Positions 20,892 to 29,859 of a stretch of DNA of 64,000 bases are shown here, piece by piece. Made by a program: the position numbers and the translations under genes. Location: positions 5,456,001 through 5,520,000 of the forward strand of contig NZ_JBNTQY010000001.1 of NCBI RefSeq assembly GCF_051209875.1, given 5' to 3'. The notes below the pieces were generated by a model. That model was not told the origin of the DNA. It saw only the letters and a program-made list of their open reading frames with translations, and ran no database searches. The DNA is from Emticicia sp051209875. GTDB taxonomy: Bacteria > Bacteroidota > Bacteroidia > Cytophagales > Spirosomataceae. Position 1 is the first letter of the stretch. Each line of letters starts with the position of its first letter.

Positions 20892-21030
20892 TTTCCAGTT
20901 GACAGTTTTCGGTTAGAGGTTAAACATTAGTTTTTCAATTAACAACAAATAACTTGACAACAGGGTAGTAATCTCGAACAGTTCGAGGTGAATTAGTTTT
21001 CTAAAAACGAAACCTTATTTATTTAAGAAA

Positions 21031-21498
21031 ATGAGAAAATCAAAACCAAAAAAGCGTTACGTGCTTCCTGATCCAAAGTTCAGAGATGTAACTGTAACCA
21101 AATTTGTAAATAACTTAATGTATGACGGGAAGAAAAGTACCTCGTACAGCATATTCTACGGTGCTTTAGAATTAGTTGAAGCTCGTACAAAAGACAATGG
21201 TTTAGAGCTTTGGAAAAAAGCTTTGGCTAACGTTATGCCAACAGTAGAGGTAAAAAGCCGTCGTGTGGGTGGAGCAACGTTCCAAGTACCACAAGAAGTA
21301 CGTGCTGACCGTAAGCAGTCAGTAGGTATGAAATGGTTGATTAGCTATGCACGTAAACGTGGCGAAAAAACGATGACTGAGCGTTTGGCAGGTGAAATTA
21401 TCGCCGCAGCTAAAGGTGAAGGTGCAGCAGTGAAGAAAAAAGATGATACGCACAGAATGGCAGAAGCTAACAAAGCATTCTCGCACTTTAGATTCTAA
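21031..21498 (+). CDS. rpsG: 30S ribosomal protein S7
   Basis: This 155-residue protein nucleates assembly of the 30S head and contacts the E-site tRNA. MRKSKPKKRYVLPDPKFRD is followed by KFVNNLMYDGKKSTSYSIFY and the beta-hairpin VEVKSRRVGGATFQVPQEVR. RMAEANKAFSHFRF is the usual end. fusA would normally follow, but here a repeat element and a terminator come next, so the str-type operon stops after rpsG. Confidence 0.97.
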   Translation: MRKSKPKKRYVLPDPKFRDVTVTKFVNNLMYDGKKSTSYSIFYGALELVEARTKDNGLELWKKALANVMPTVEVKSRRVGGATFQVPQEVRADRKQSVGMKWLISYARKRGEKTMTERLAGEIIAAAKGEGAAVKKKDDTHRMAEANKAFSHFRF

Positions 21499-21500
21499 AA

Positions 21501-21533
21501 TAGTCGACAGTCCACGGACAACAGTCGATAGTT
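21501..21533 (+). repeat. Interspersed AGTCGACAGTCCACGG-type repeat
   Basis: TAGTCGACAGTCCACGGACA followed by ACAGTCGATAG shares words with sequences at 43992-44023 and, inverted, at 41515-41548. It is noncoding here, just after rpsG. Confidence 0.5.
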
Positions 21534-21553
21534 TTAATAATCATCAAAATATA

Positions 21554-21592
21554 AAAAAACCGCAAAAGCTTTTCAGTTTTTGCGGTTTTTTG
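21554..21592 (+). terminator. Terminator of rpsL-rpsG
   Basis: AAAAACCGCAAAA pairs with TTTTGCGGTTTTT around a loop of about 10 nt, followed by a T-rich run. It is a classic intrinsic terminator 55 nt after rpsG. Confidence 0.85.
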
Positions 21593-21607
21593 TTTTTATC
21601 GGCAAAC

Positions 21608-21643
21608 AAAACCTGCAAGGTCTTTTCAGACCTTACAGGTTTT
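21608..21643 (-). repeat. Palindromic AAAACCTG element, possible terminator
   Basis: AAAACCTG-c-AAGGTCT, a TTTC loop, then AGACCTT-a-CAGGTTTT form a 15-bp stem with one internal mismatch. It lies 5 nt after the stop of the minus-strand pentapeptide gene and could terminate it. The form looks like a mobile palindromic repeat; I could not check copy number. Confidence 0.6.
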
Positions 21644-21648
21644 AGACG

Positions 21649-22431
21649 CTAACGATTGATATATTTTTTACCATTAGAATATTTAAAATCAACCCCATTA
21701 CTAAACTTTGTATTATCAAAATTAGTATCATCTTTAAAATCAGCATATTTAAAATCAGCTTGATTCTTAAAAGTTGAACTTTTGAATGTCACACGGTCAT
21801 TGAAATTGCTGTATTTGAAGTCGGCATAATCATTGAAACGAACAGCGAAGAAATCGGCATCTTGCTTAAACTTTGAATATTTAAAATTGGCATATTCATT
21901 GAAATCGCATTTGGCAAAATTGATTTCTTGATTGAAATCGGCATATTTAAAATTAGCACTTTGGGCAAATTTTGTTCCTGAAAATGAGGCTTTCTCAGCA
22001 AAATCCGAATACTTAAATTCACTTTTTCCTTGAAAAGTACAGTTTTCAAAGATTACACTTTTCTCAAAATCAGTTGTATAGGTTGTCCCATCGCCGATAC
22101 TCCAACTGATATTTCCGTTGCCCAGCTTTCTATTTTTTTCTTCTTCAATATTTTTGTAAGCAATAAAATTGCCTTTAAAAACACAATTTTTGAAAGAAAC
22201 AGGCACTTCTACGTTACTTTTGAATTCTTCGTAATCAGACTTGATTCGTTTGATACGTTTTTTATTAGAAAGTTCGGTTAAATCCAAATCTCCAACAATT
22301 GTAGCATCTTGATAATCAACCGATTGTCCTTTATCAATCGCATCAAAGATAACTTTTGCAGAAATCTCTTTTTGAGCTGACACTTTCGTTCCTACGAAAG
22401 CACAGAGCATTATTATTAAAATCTTTTTCAT
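21649..22431 (-). CDS. Secreted pentapeptide-like repeat protein with an 11-residue period
   Basis: This 260-residue protein has an N-terminal signal peptide (MKKILIIMLCAFVGTKVSA). After a region of about 100 residues, the C-terminal half is a run of 11-residue units of the form AxFxxxxFxxx, for example ANFKYADFNQE, ANFKYSKFKQD and ADFKYADFKDD. Every second unit carries FKY, which gives a 22-residue super-period. The A-x-F core fits Pentapeptide_3-type right-handed beta-helices, in which two units make about one half-turn. It probably forms a periplasmic or surface beta-solenoid. Its function is unknown. It lies 56 nt downstream of a DUF4097 gene on the same strand, so the two may be cotranscribed. 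Confidence 0.8.
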   Translation of the reverse strand: MKKILIIMLCAFVGTKVSAQKEISAKVIFDAIDKGQSVDYQDATIVGDLDLTELSNKKRIKRIKSDYEEFKSNVEVPVSFKNCVFKGNFIAYKNIEEEKNRKLGNGNISWSIGDGTTYTTDFEKSVIFENCTFQGKSEFKYSDFAEKASFSGTKFAQSANFKYADFNQEINFAKCDFNEYANFKYSKFKQDADFFAVRFNDYADFKYSNFNDRVTFKSSTFKNQADFKYADFKDDTNFDNTKFSNGVDFKYSNGKKYINR

Positions 22432-22487
22432 CGTTTTAAGTAAATTTCTTTTTTCTATTGACTGGGCGGCATTCAGCCATCAACTAA

Positions 22488-23525
22488 CTATTCATTGATG
22501 TAAATACCACCAGAGTTTGCATCCATTGATACTGCAACCCCACCACCATTAACTGAGCCTCTTACTCGGTCTTTTTCAACTCTGCCACTAAAATTTTTCA
22601 ATTCAGGTATTCTTACACGGCTTCCATCTAAGTCCAAGTCCATTCCTTTGTCCATTGGCATTCTTACATGAATACTTCCTGCACTGGTCGAAAGAGAAAG
22701 GTATTTTCCGAGTGATTTTATATCGGCATCAATACCACCGCCCGAAGTTGAGGCTTTGATACTTGCCATCATATCTTCCAAATGAATCGAGCCACCCGAC
22801 GTTGAAGTAACAAAATCGCCTTTGATATTCTCAGCCCTTACACCACCGCCACTGGTGGTAGCTTTTATAATGCCATCTAAGTTTTTAAGTACAAGTCCAC
22901 CACCAGATGTACTGAGATGAATGTCTCCTTTGCAATCATCAGCATCAATGCCACCGCCACTTGTCGAAACATCAATCATATCACGACAACCATTGATATG
23001 AATACCGCCCCCTGATGTGCGTCCTTTCACATTTCCACCTAAATCTTGTAGTCGCAAACCGCCACCACTGGTAGTGAAATTCAAATTTCCTGTAAGGTTT
23101 TTAAGTGTAATACCACCACCGCTGGTTACTAAATCTGTCGAAATTTTTTCAGGAGAATAAATTTTAAATGAAATACTCAAGCCATTTCTCCAATTACCCC
23201 AATCGTTCTCATTTTTGCGTTTGGCAATACAATTAATGGTTTCTCCATCTTTTTTTACGCTTAATTCATAATCTTTCAAACGGTCTTCAATTTCTTCTTT
23301 GCTGAGTTTTGTAATACCATTATTTCCTTTTACATAAATCTCCACACGAGCTTCATCGCCTGCCATGCCCGTAACAGCAATACCTCCCCCTGAAGTACGG
23401 ACATATAGATTCTTCATTTCTGAAGATTTGTAAGTTTTTACGAAGTAAGGTGTTTCTTTGTCTTGAGCAAAAGTAGTGTTGGTAAGTAATAGGCCTAAAA
23501 CGAATAGTGAGAATAGCTTTTTCAT
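22488..23525 (-). CDS. Secreted DUF4097-type SGGG-repeat beta-solenoid protein
   Basis: This 345-residue protein has a signal peptide (MKKLFSLFVLGLLLTNTTFAQ). Ten copies of a T-S-G-G-G-[ILV] motif recur from residue 44 to about 285, mostly every 19-20 residues in the central part (ITLKNLTGNLNFTTSGGGLR, then LQDLGGNVKGRTSGGGI). This is the DUF4097/putative auto-transporter adhesin repeat, expected to build a regular beta-helix. It may be an envelope-stress or adhesion protein; nothing in the sequence shows which. It is followed by the pentapeptide-like gene, another predicted solenoid. Confidence 0.82.
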   Translation of the reverse strand: MKKLFSLFVLGLLLTNTTFAQDKETPYFVKTYKSSEMKNLYVRTSGGGIAVTGMAGDEARVEIYVKGNNGITKLSKEEIEDRLKDYELSVKKDGETINCIAKRKNENDWGNWRNGLSISFKIYSPEKISTDLVTSGGGITLKNLTGNLNFTTSGGGLRLQDLGGNVKGRTSGGGIHINGCRDMIDVSTSGGGIDADDCKGDIHLSTSGGGLVLKNLDGIIKATTSGGGVRAENIKGDFVTSTSGGSIHLEDMMASIKASTSGGGIDADIKSLGKYLSLSTSAGSIHVRMPMDKGMDLDLDGSRVRIPELKNFSGRVEKDRVRGSVNGGGVAVSMDANSGGIYINE

Positions 23526-23636
23526 AATTGATTGTTGTTAAGATGTCATAATTCTATGTAAACAACAATAAGATGCAGAATTCTATATCAGCGTTGCAAA
23601 AAGTAAAGAATAATTTTTAGCAAGACGCTTTTTCGT

Positions 23637-24866
23637 CTATTTCTCCAAAATAATCCAACGATTTAATATATTATATGGCATTTCTATGACAATTTTATAA
23701 AAAGAAGAAGGTATTTTACTCACATCAATCGTAGTTTTTTCAGACTCAACAGCGACTTCGTTCATCAATTGATATTTATCTTTTTCTCCAGTTTTAAAGT
23801 TGTTGGTTGTTGTTAACCAGATTTTGGCTTTTCCTTTCTTGTCAATAGCTTTCCATGACAAATCAATTTTCCCATCTTTAAATGTAGCTTTAGGTAAAAT
23901 AGCTGAAGTTTTACCAGTCAATGAAACACCATCTATTTCAAATAATTGTTCACGAGGCAATGAAACCTTCAAAAAAGAAGCAATTGAAGGCATAATATCA
24001 ACAATAGCTGGTTGGTTTTGGTGAAAATAGGTATTCAAATCTTTGGTATTTGTTACAATCCAAGTGGAACGTTCTCTGTCAGATTGACCACCATGACCTT
24101 TTCCTGTTTTGGCATCACGACCATGGTCAGTTGTAATATAGATTACCCAATCTTCTTTAAACTTATCTTGACGATATTTGATGGCTTGCCAGATTTTCCC
24201 AATCTGCTTATCCATTGTTTCGATGGCTGCATGAAACTCAGGGCTATCGCCGTACTTGTGTCCCATGTCGTCAGTAAATTCCAAATAAACCCAACTTAAA
24301 TCTGGTGCATCATTTTTGATAGATTTTGCAGCAGCTTCAGTTACTTGTTCGTCAATCAAATGGATATATTTACTTTGTTTATCATGCGGATAGCGAGTTG
24401 TATCAAGCTCTAAACCATCAAAATGATAATCAGTCACAATTTTTCCAGTTTGGGGTAAGTTATCACCTACGAGTTTTGTACGATTATCAAGCCATGTAGA
24501 AAAAATGGCGGTTTTCTTTTGTGGATATTGTTCTTTAAAAAATCGAAAAATTGTCCAATAGTGATAATTAGGAGCTTTGATGTCATTTCCCCAAACATTG
24601 TGTTTATTTACCCAAGTGCCTGTCAATAAACTATTATAGCCTACTGCTGAAATTGTAGGTGTTTGAGAATACCCATTTTTCTCGCCACCTACATAAGCAC
24701 GAGTATAAGCCCCTATATGAGCAATAGAATCAAGTGTAGGTTTGTTGATTTTTTCAATTACATCGGCTGGGATTCCATCGACAATAATAAAAACAGCCTT
24801 TTTCTTAACCTGAGCAGAAGCATTTAAAGCGAAAAAGACAAGAATTGAAAGAAATAATTTGTTCAT
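23637..24866 (-). CDS. Secreted alkaline-phosphatase-superfamily phosphodiesterase/pyrophosphatase
   Basis: This 409-residue protein has a signal peptide (MNKLFLSILVFFALNASAQ). The fold begins KKAVFIIVDGIPADVI with metal ligand D30. The nucleophile region TPTISAVGYNSLLTGT aligns with the PTKTFPNHY box of nucleotide pyrophosphatases, making S73 or T71 the likely nucleophile. Further metal ligands are in TDDMGHKYGD and YITTDHGRD, with GKGHGG nearby. These are the standard two-zinc ligands of the type I phosphodiesterase (NPP-like) group. The residue change at the nucleophile box means the substrate class is uncertain. A single gene with its own putative promoter. Confidence 0.83.
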   Translation of the reverse strand: MNKLFLSILVFFALNASAQVKKKAVFIIVDGIPADVIEKINKPTLDSIAHIGAYTRAYVGGEKNGYSQTPTISAVGYNSLLTGTWVNKHNVWGNDIKAPNYHYWTIFRFFKEQYPQKKTAIFSTWLDNRTKLVGDNLPQTGKIVTDYHFDGLELDTTRYPHDKQSKYIHLIDEQVTEAAAKSIKNDAPDLSWVYLEFTDDMGHKYGDSPEFHAAIETMDKQIGKIWQAIKYRQDKFKEDWVIYITTDHGRDAKTGKGHGGQSDRERSTWIVTNTKDLNTYFHQNQPAIVDIMPSIASFLKVSLPREQLFEIDGVSLTGKTSAILPKATFKDGKIDLSWKAIDKKGKAKIWLTTTNNFKTGEKDKYQLMNEVAVESEKTTIDVSKIPSSFYKIVIEMPYNILNRWIILEK

Positions 24867-24898
24867 TGTTTATGGAGAATATACTGTGTTATTATCTG

Positions 24899-24906
24899 CA
24901 AATATA
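24899..24906 (-). promoter_or_regulatory. Putative -7 promoter element of the phosphodiesterase gene
   Basis: The minus-strand reading is TATATTTG, an exact TAnnTTTG match 33 nt upstream of the ATG at 24866. No -33 element is evident. Confidence 0.4.
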
Positions 24907-25064
24907 CATATACACATTTGCTCGTAGTGTGAAATATTTGTTAAATTAGTAAACAATCCTTTTGTAGTAACGAGTAACTTAAAATAATATTTATAAATTA
25001 ATATCCTCATTTAAAGCTGATTTCTTGATGGTTTTTAATATTTTTATCAAAAATATCTTATTTA

Positions 25065-25709
25065 ATGCGAATCCTGATTGCAGATGACCATGAAATCTTT
25101 TTAGATAGCCTTTCGCTATTAATTGCTACTTTTCCAGATGTAGAGGTGATAGGGAATTGCAAAAATGCTTCAGAAGCAATTCATTTTATTGAAAATAATG
25201 AGATTGATTTATTAATTACCGACTATAAAATGCCTCAAATGACTGGCACCGAACTAACCATATTTATTCGTCAGCATTATCCAGCAATCAAAGTTTTGAT
25301 GCTTTCAGTATCGGAAGAAGCTGAGATGATTAGAGAAGCGTTTCAAGCGGGTGTGTGGGGGTATATGATGAAACGAGCAGGTAAGGCTGAACTACAAAAA
25401 GCGATACAGATAATTAGCAATGGACAAAAATATTTTAGTGAGTCTGTTGTATTAGAATTAATGCGTTTAGGTTTAACTGACAATATTCCAAGGGAAGAAA
25501 TAAGCCAAGAACTAAGTCAACTTACTGAAAGAGAAATTGAGATTATTAGACTGATAACGAAGGAGTTATCTTCGCAAGAAATTGCCAAAAAGTTATTTAT
25601 TGCCCCAAAAACAGTTGAAACTCATCGCCATAATATTTTAAAAAAACTGGCTGTAAAAAACACAGTTGGCATTATAAAATATGCGATCAAAAATGGCATT
25701 GTGGATTAA
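25065..25709 (+). CDS. NarL/FixJ-type response regulator
   Basis: This 214-residue regulator has an N-terminal receiver domain with acidic pocket D7/D8, phospho-acceptor D53 (LLITDYKMPQMTG), switch residue S81 and K103. The C-terminal LuxR-type helix-turn-helix is LTEREIEIIRLI (about 153-164), then SSQEIAKKLFIAPKTVETHR and NILKKLAVKN. Phosphorylation should allow dimerisation and DNA binding. The likely kinase is the HisKA_3 protein encoded convergently, whose stop codon shares the TTAA at 25706-25709 with this gene. Targets are unknown. Confidence 0.92.
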   Translation: MRILIADDHEIFLDSLSLLIATFPDVEVIGNCKNASEAIHFIENNEIDLLITDYKMPQMTGTELTIFIRQHYPAIKVLMLSVSEEAEMIREAFQAGVWGYMMKRAGKAELQKAIQIISNGQKYFSESVVLELMRLGLTDNIPREEISQELSQLTEREIEIIRLITKELSSQEIAKKLFIAPKTVETHRHNILKKLAVKNTVGIIKYAIKNGIVD

Positions 25710-27523
25710 ATGGGTATGCTCATTAATACATTCGTTCCTTCATCGCTTTCAATTTTGATGTTTCCTCTTAATGATTCGATCCTGGAACGAATATTCTTTA
25801 AGCCTAAATTATCAAAGCTAAATGCTTGATTATCAAATCCTTTTCCATTGTCTTTTACTGAAATTTTTAATACTTTTTCATCCTCTATAATCGAAATCAT
25901 AGCATTTTCGGCGTGGGCATGTTTCAGCGTATTATTGACTAATTCAAGAATAATGCTGTAAATTTCATATTCCAGTCTTGCAGGAAAACGCTTTTGATGA
26001 GTCTGAATCTTAAAATCGAAGTGTGTTTTACCTATTAAATTGAGTTTTTTTACAAGATTTTCAATGGCTGTACCTAAACCATTTATCTCTAATTCTTCGG
26101 GTAATAAATTATGTGAAACCAAACGAATATCTGTGTAAACTTCTTCAATAAACCCTAAAGTAGCGTTATAATTAACCCTATCTTTTTCCGTAAAATGCTC
26201 ATTTTCAAGCAATTCCACTCGCATTTTTACGCCCAAGATTTTGTTTGAAATATTATCATGCAATTCCGAAGCCATGCGTTTGCGTTCCATCGTTTGCCCT
26301 TGCAGCAATGCTTTTTGAATTTCTTCGTTTTTCTTTTTCAGTTTTTGGTTATTCCAAAAAATATAACCAATTATACCCAAGCCTAATAACCCAGCCAATA
26401 AAAGAAAGTTGCGAGTTTGCGTAAGTTGTTGATTTTCAAGATTTTGTATTCTATTTTTTTGTTTTTCATCTTCGTACTTTAGTTGCAAATCTAAAAATTT
26501 ACTCATCGTTTCTTTGGTCTGTTCTTCTTGGTCATAAGCTTGCACTTTTTCAAAATACATTAATGCTTCCATTGGCTTTCCTAAGTTTTTATATGCTTGA
26601 TAAAAAATCTTATTTAGGATATAATCAAAATTAGGAAGTTTTAAACTTTTGAGAGCTTGTTGCCCTATTTTAGCTTCTACGAGGGCATTTTGATACGCCT
26701 TTTTTTCGATGTAATAATTACCCAAATATAGCCCATTTGCTGCCAAAAGGTATTTTTCCATACCATCTTTTCGGGGGTGCTGACAAATTTCTTTTGTTTG
26801 ATTAATTAAATAAATACCCTCTTTTTGTTTCCCCAAATAGAGTAAATTCAGTCCTTCAGCCCATTTACCTGCTTGGTAATAATAGAAATATTTTTCGGGG
26901 TTAGTTTGGGTTATTTTCCACGAATTAATGGCACATTTTTTTGCTTCTTCAAAGTTTTTGTGTTTTATATAATATTGCATCAAACACAAATTCATATTGG
27001 CAATTTGAATGGGATTTGCCTGTTTTTTTGCCAAAGCCAAGCCATCTGTTAAATAGTTTAAATATTTTCTCTCTGTGGCATCATCAGCCAAAGGTTTTAC
27101 TAATAAGAAATTAGTAATAATAACCGCTAAACCAGAAAAGGCTGTAGCATACATTTTTTCGTTACAGAATTGCTTAAATAACCAAGCGGCAGCCTCGATT
27201 TCTTTAAAAGCTAATGTAGTAAACCCTTTAAAATGATAATTTCTGCTAATCGCTAAATGACTGTATGCTATGCTTTGTTGCCAAGTAGAAACTTTAGCAA
27301 ACTTACTCAACGAATCCGTCCATGTTTGCCGAAGGCCTGGTTCTGCTAAAGAAATTGAGCTACAGATTTCGTACATAGTCGTTGTCAGAAGTGAATCTCG
27401 TTCTATCGAAAATGAACGTGCAGATTGCCGACTCAATACATTTTTGAGGCTATCTAATTTTGGCGACTGAGCCCAAATGTTAGTTGGCAGTATCAAGAGC
27501 AGTATGAGTATTGTTCTTCTCAT
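25706..27523 (-). CDS. HisKA_3 sensor histidine kinase with TPR-like periplasmic domain
   Basis: This kinase has 605 residues from the ATG at 27523; a TTG three codons upstream is less likely. A signal-type segment (MRRTILILLLILPTNIWAQ) leads into about 330 residues of helical, TPR-like sequence outside the membrane. One membrane helix (FLLLAGLLGLGIIGYIFW, about 371-390) and a coiled linker follow. The dimerisation box is MERKRMASELHDNISN, with phospho-acceptor H422. The ATPase domain has ELVNNTLKHAHA (N box) and VKDNGKGFD (G box). This layout is common in Bacteroidota partners of NarL-type regulators. The gene converges on its probable partner, overlapping by 4 nt. Confidence 0.9.
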   Translation of the reverse strand: MRRTILILLLILPTNIWAQSPKLDSLKNVLSRQSARSFSIERDSLLTTTMYEICSSISLAEPGLRQTWTDSLSKFAKVSTWQQSIAYSHLAISRNYHFKGFTTLAFKEIEAAAWLFKQFCNEKMYATAFSGLAVIITNFLLVKPLADDATERKYLNYLTDGLALAKKQANPIQIANMNLCLMQYYIKHKNFEEAKKCAINSWKITQTNPEKYFYYYQAGKWAEGLNLLYLGKQKEGIYLINQTKEICQHPRKDGMEKYLLAANGLYLGNYYIEKKAYQNALVEAKIGQQALKSLKLPNFDYILNKIFYQAYKNLGKPMEALMYFEKVQAYDQEEQTKETMSKFLDLQLKYEDEKQKNRIQNLENQQLTQTRNFLLLAGLLGLGIIGYIFWNNQKLKKKNEEIQKALLQGQTMERKRMASELHDNISNKILGVKMRVELLENEHFTEKDRVNYNATLGFIEEVYTDIRLVSHNLLPEELEINGLGTAIENLVKKLNLIGKTHFDFKIQTHQKRFPARLEYEIYSIILELVNNTLKHAHAENAMISIIEDEKVLKISVKDNGKGFDNQAFSFDNLGLKNIRSRIESLRGNIKIESDEGTNVLMSIPI

Positions 27524-27702
27524 TTTATACAAAATAATAGTCGAATGTAGGGGTATTTTGCAGAATTTTCCAAATTTTCAATAAAAATACAGATTTACCA
27601 CTAAGCCTACTAAGGGTTTTTACTTAGATAAAATACAGACTTCTCCCGATTTACATTTGATTTTTTTACAAGGAAATTTGTGATGTATAAAAACATTTCT
27701 CC

Positions 27703-29787
27703 ATGAAAAAGATACTCTTTTTGCTCATTTTTATTTCAATCCATTATAATCTATTCGCCCAAACAGCTACTTGGCAAAATCCTCTACCACAAGGAAATAA
27801 ATTAAATGATGTTTATTTTATTGATACAAACGTTGGTTGGGCTGTTGGCGATGGTGGCGTTATTCTGAAGACCTCTAATGGTGGAACAAGTTGGTCGGTA
27901 ACAAATCATACATCTTGTATCGGTTTAAATAAAGTTTTCTTTGTCAGTAACTTGGTCGGCTGGGCAGTTGGTTTTTATGGGACAATTATAAAAACTACCG
28001 ACGGAGGGCAAACTTGGGTAGTACAAAATTCAGGAATACAAACCAATCTTTTTGGAATACAGTTTATAAATGCTTCTAACGGTATAGCAGTTGGTGATCT
28101 TGGAGTTACATTACGCACGAGCAACGGCGGAGCCACTTGGACGCTTGGTGGTTCGGTTAGCTTAAACCCAATATTAAATGATTTATATTCGGATAATTCA
28201 GGAAACTCATGGGTTGTAGGCACTGCTGGGCGAATTGCGAAATCAACCGATGGGGGTACTACATGGGAGGATATGGTAAGTGGTACTAACGTTACTTTGA
28301 AAGCCATCCAATTTAAAACCTCCTTGATAGGCTGGGCAGTAGGAAATTTGGGAGTGATTTTAAAAAGCGTAGATGGCGGAGCAACATGGACAAACTCAAA
28401 TGTTGGTATTTCGAATGCTTATAATTTTGCAGATGTTACTTTTTTAGACCAAACCAATGGTTTTGCCTTAGATTTTAAGGGATTTATCTTTAAAACTACT
28501 AATGGTGGGGCTAATTGGAACATTGTGTTAAACGGAAATCTCTCATCGACTATTACTATTTTGGGAGCGGTTTCACTTCAAAATATAAATAATATTATTG
28601 CCGTAGGTAATCGTGGAAATATTCAGAAGAGTACCGATGCTGGAGTATCGTGGACTTCTATCTCTTCGGGTGTATCGATTAATAACACCAGTAGCTCTGT
28701 ATTTTTTGTTGATGCCAACAATGGATGGGTTGTAAGTAGAGGGTCAACTAACGAAAAAGTATTGAAAACTACCAACGGTGGAAATACATGGACAACTAAA
28801 TTGAGTAATGCGAACCTTCAACTCAATAAAGCTTTTTTTATAAACTCTACCACAGGTTGGGTTGTGGGGGATAATGGGGTTTCGGCTAATGGTAAAGTTT
28901 TTAAAACTATTGATGGCGGTGAAAATTGGTTCGAACAATCCCTTGTTGGTTCTTCAGTTGTGTCTTTATACGATATTCACTTTATCAATCCTACGACTGG
29001 CGTGATAGTCGGAGCAGGCGGAAAAATATTTTCCACTACCGATGGCGGAAGCACTTGGAATAGCCAGTCAAGTGGCATCACAGACCATATTTATTCAGTC
29101 TTTTTCTTAGATGCAAATACAACTTGGTGTACGGGTGCCAACGGGAAAATTCTGAAATCTACGAATGGTGGTATCAATTGGTCACAACAAACAAGTGGTA
29201 TCGCCTCAAATATTAGGGATATATTTTTTTTAGATGCAAACAATGGATATGCAGTTACCGAAAATGGCAATTTCTTGAAAACAACTAATGGCGGTACTTC
29301 ATGGACATCTCAAAATTTAGGTCCAAGTAGTATAGGTGGTACAATTACATTACTTAACATCAAATTTTTTGATACAAACAATGGTATTGCTCTTGGTTTT
29401 GATTATTTGAGGGGCATTTATTTTACAACAAACAATGGTGGTACAACCTGGACACCTAAATATATACCAATGCTAGGCGGTTTATCTCCAACAACTTCAT
29501 TTATCAAAGATTATTTTGTTTTGAATCAAAGCACGTTTTTTATGACAGGAAATTTTAGCTCGATTCTTAAATATGGGATTACAAATTGCCCCAATACACT
29601 CACACCAACTGGCCCAATCACGAGTAATCAGAAAGCTGCCAATAGTGTTAGTACCACTGGCACAAATGCTATTCCTAATGCCTCAAATGTGATTTATCAA
29701 GGCGGAAATTTTGTGCAACTCAATGCTGGTTTTTCGGCTGTAAGCGGCAGTGTTTTTACAGCCAGAATCTTAGGAAATTGTCAATAA
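27703..29787 (+). CDS. Secreted YCF48/BNR-type beta-propeller protein
   Basis: This 694-residue protein has a signal peptide (MKKILFLLIFISIHYNLFAQ). Thirteen repeats follow, of about 45 residues each, ending in the motif [ST]-[DN]-G-G-x-[TSN]-W and preceded by GWAVGDGGVILKT-like strands. This is the Ycf48/BNR pattern, enough for more than one propeller. The last 70 residues (NCPNTLTPTGPITSNQKAAN to FTARILGNCQ) resemble the C-terminal beta domain found on many secreted Cytophagales proteins (annotated elsewhere as a coathanger-stack domain). There is no link to photosystem assembly; a surface or extracellular role is the reasonable inference. It is a single gene. Confidence 0.82.
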   Translation: MKKILFLLIFISIHYNLFAQTATWQNPLPQGNKLNDVYFIDTNVGWAVGDGGVILKTSNGGTSWSVTNHTSCIGLNKVFFVSNLVGWAVGFYGTIIKTTDGGQTWVVQNSGIQTNLFGIQFINASNGIAVGDLGVTLRTSNGGATWTLGGSVSLNPILNDLYSDNSGNSWVVGTAGRIAKSTDGGTTWEDMVSGTNVTLKAIQFKTSLIGWAVGNLGVILKSVDGGATWTNSNVGISNAYNFADVTFLDQTNGFALDFKGFIFKTTNGGANWNIVLNGNLSSTITILGAVSLQNINNIIAVGNRGNIQKSTDAGVSWTSISSGVSINNTSSSVFFVDANNGWVVSRGSTNEKVLKTTNGGNTWTTKLSNANLQLNKAFFINSTTGWVVGDNGVSANGKVFKTIDGGENWFEQSLVGSSVVSLYDIHFINPTTGVIVGAGGKIFSTTDGGSTWNSQSSGITDHIYSVFFLDANTTWCTGANGKILKSTNGGINWSQQTSGIASNIRDIFFLDANNGYAVTENGNFLKTTNGGTSWTSQNLGPSSIGGTITLLNIKFFDTNNGIALGFDYLRGIYFTTNNGGTTWTPKYIPMLGGLSPTTSFIKDYFVLNQSTFFMTGNFSSILKYGITNCPNTLTPTGPITSNQKAANSVSTTGTNAIPNASNVIYQGGNFVQLNAGFSAVSGSVFTARILGNCQ

Positions 29788-29859
29788 CTAAAAATAACAA
29801 ACAGCTAAAATAAAAAAGCCAATACCAAGAATCACCTATGGCATTGACTTTTCTCGATA

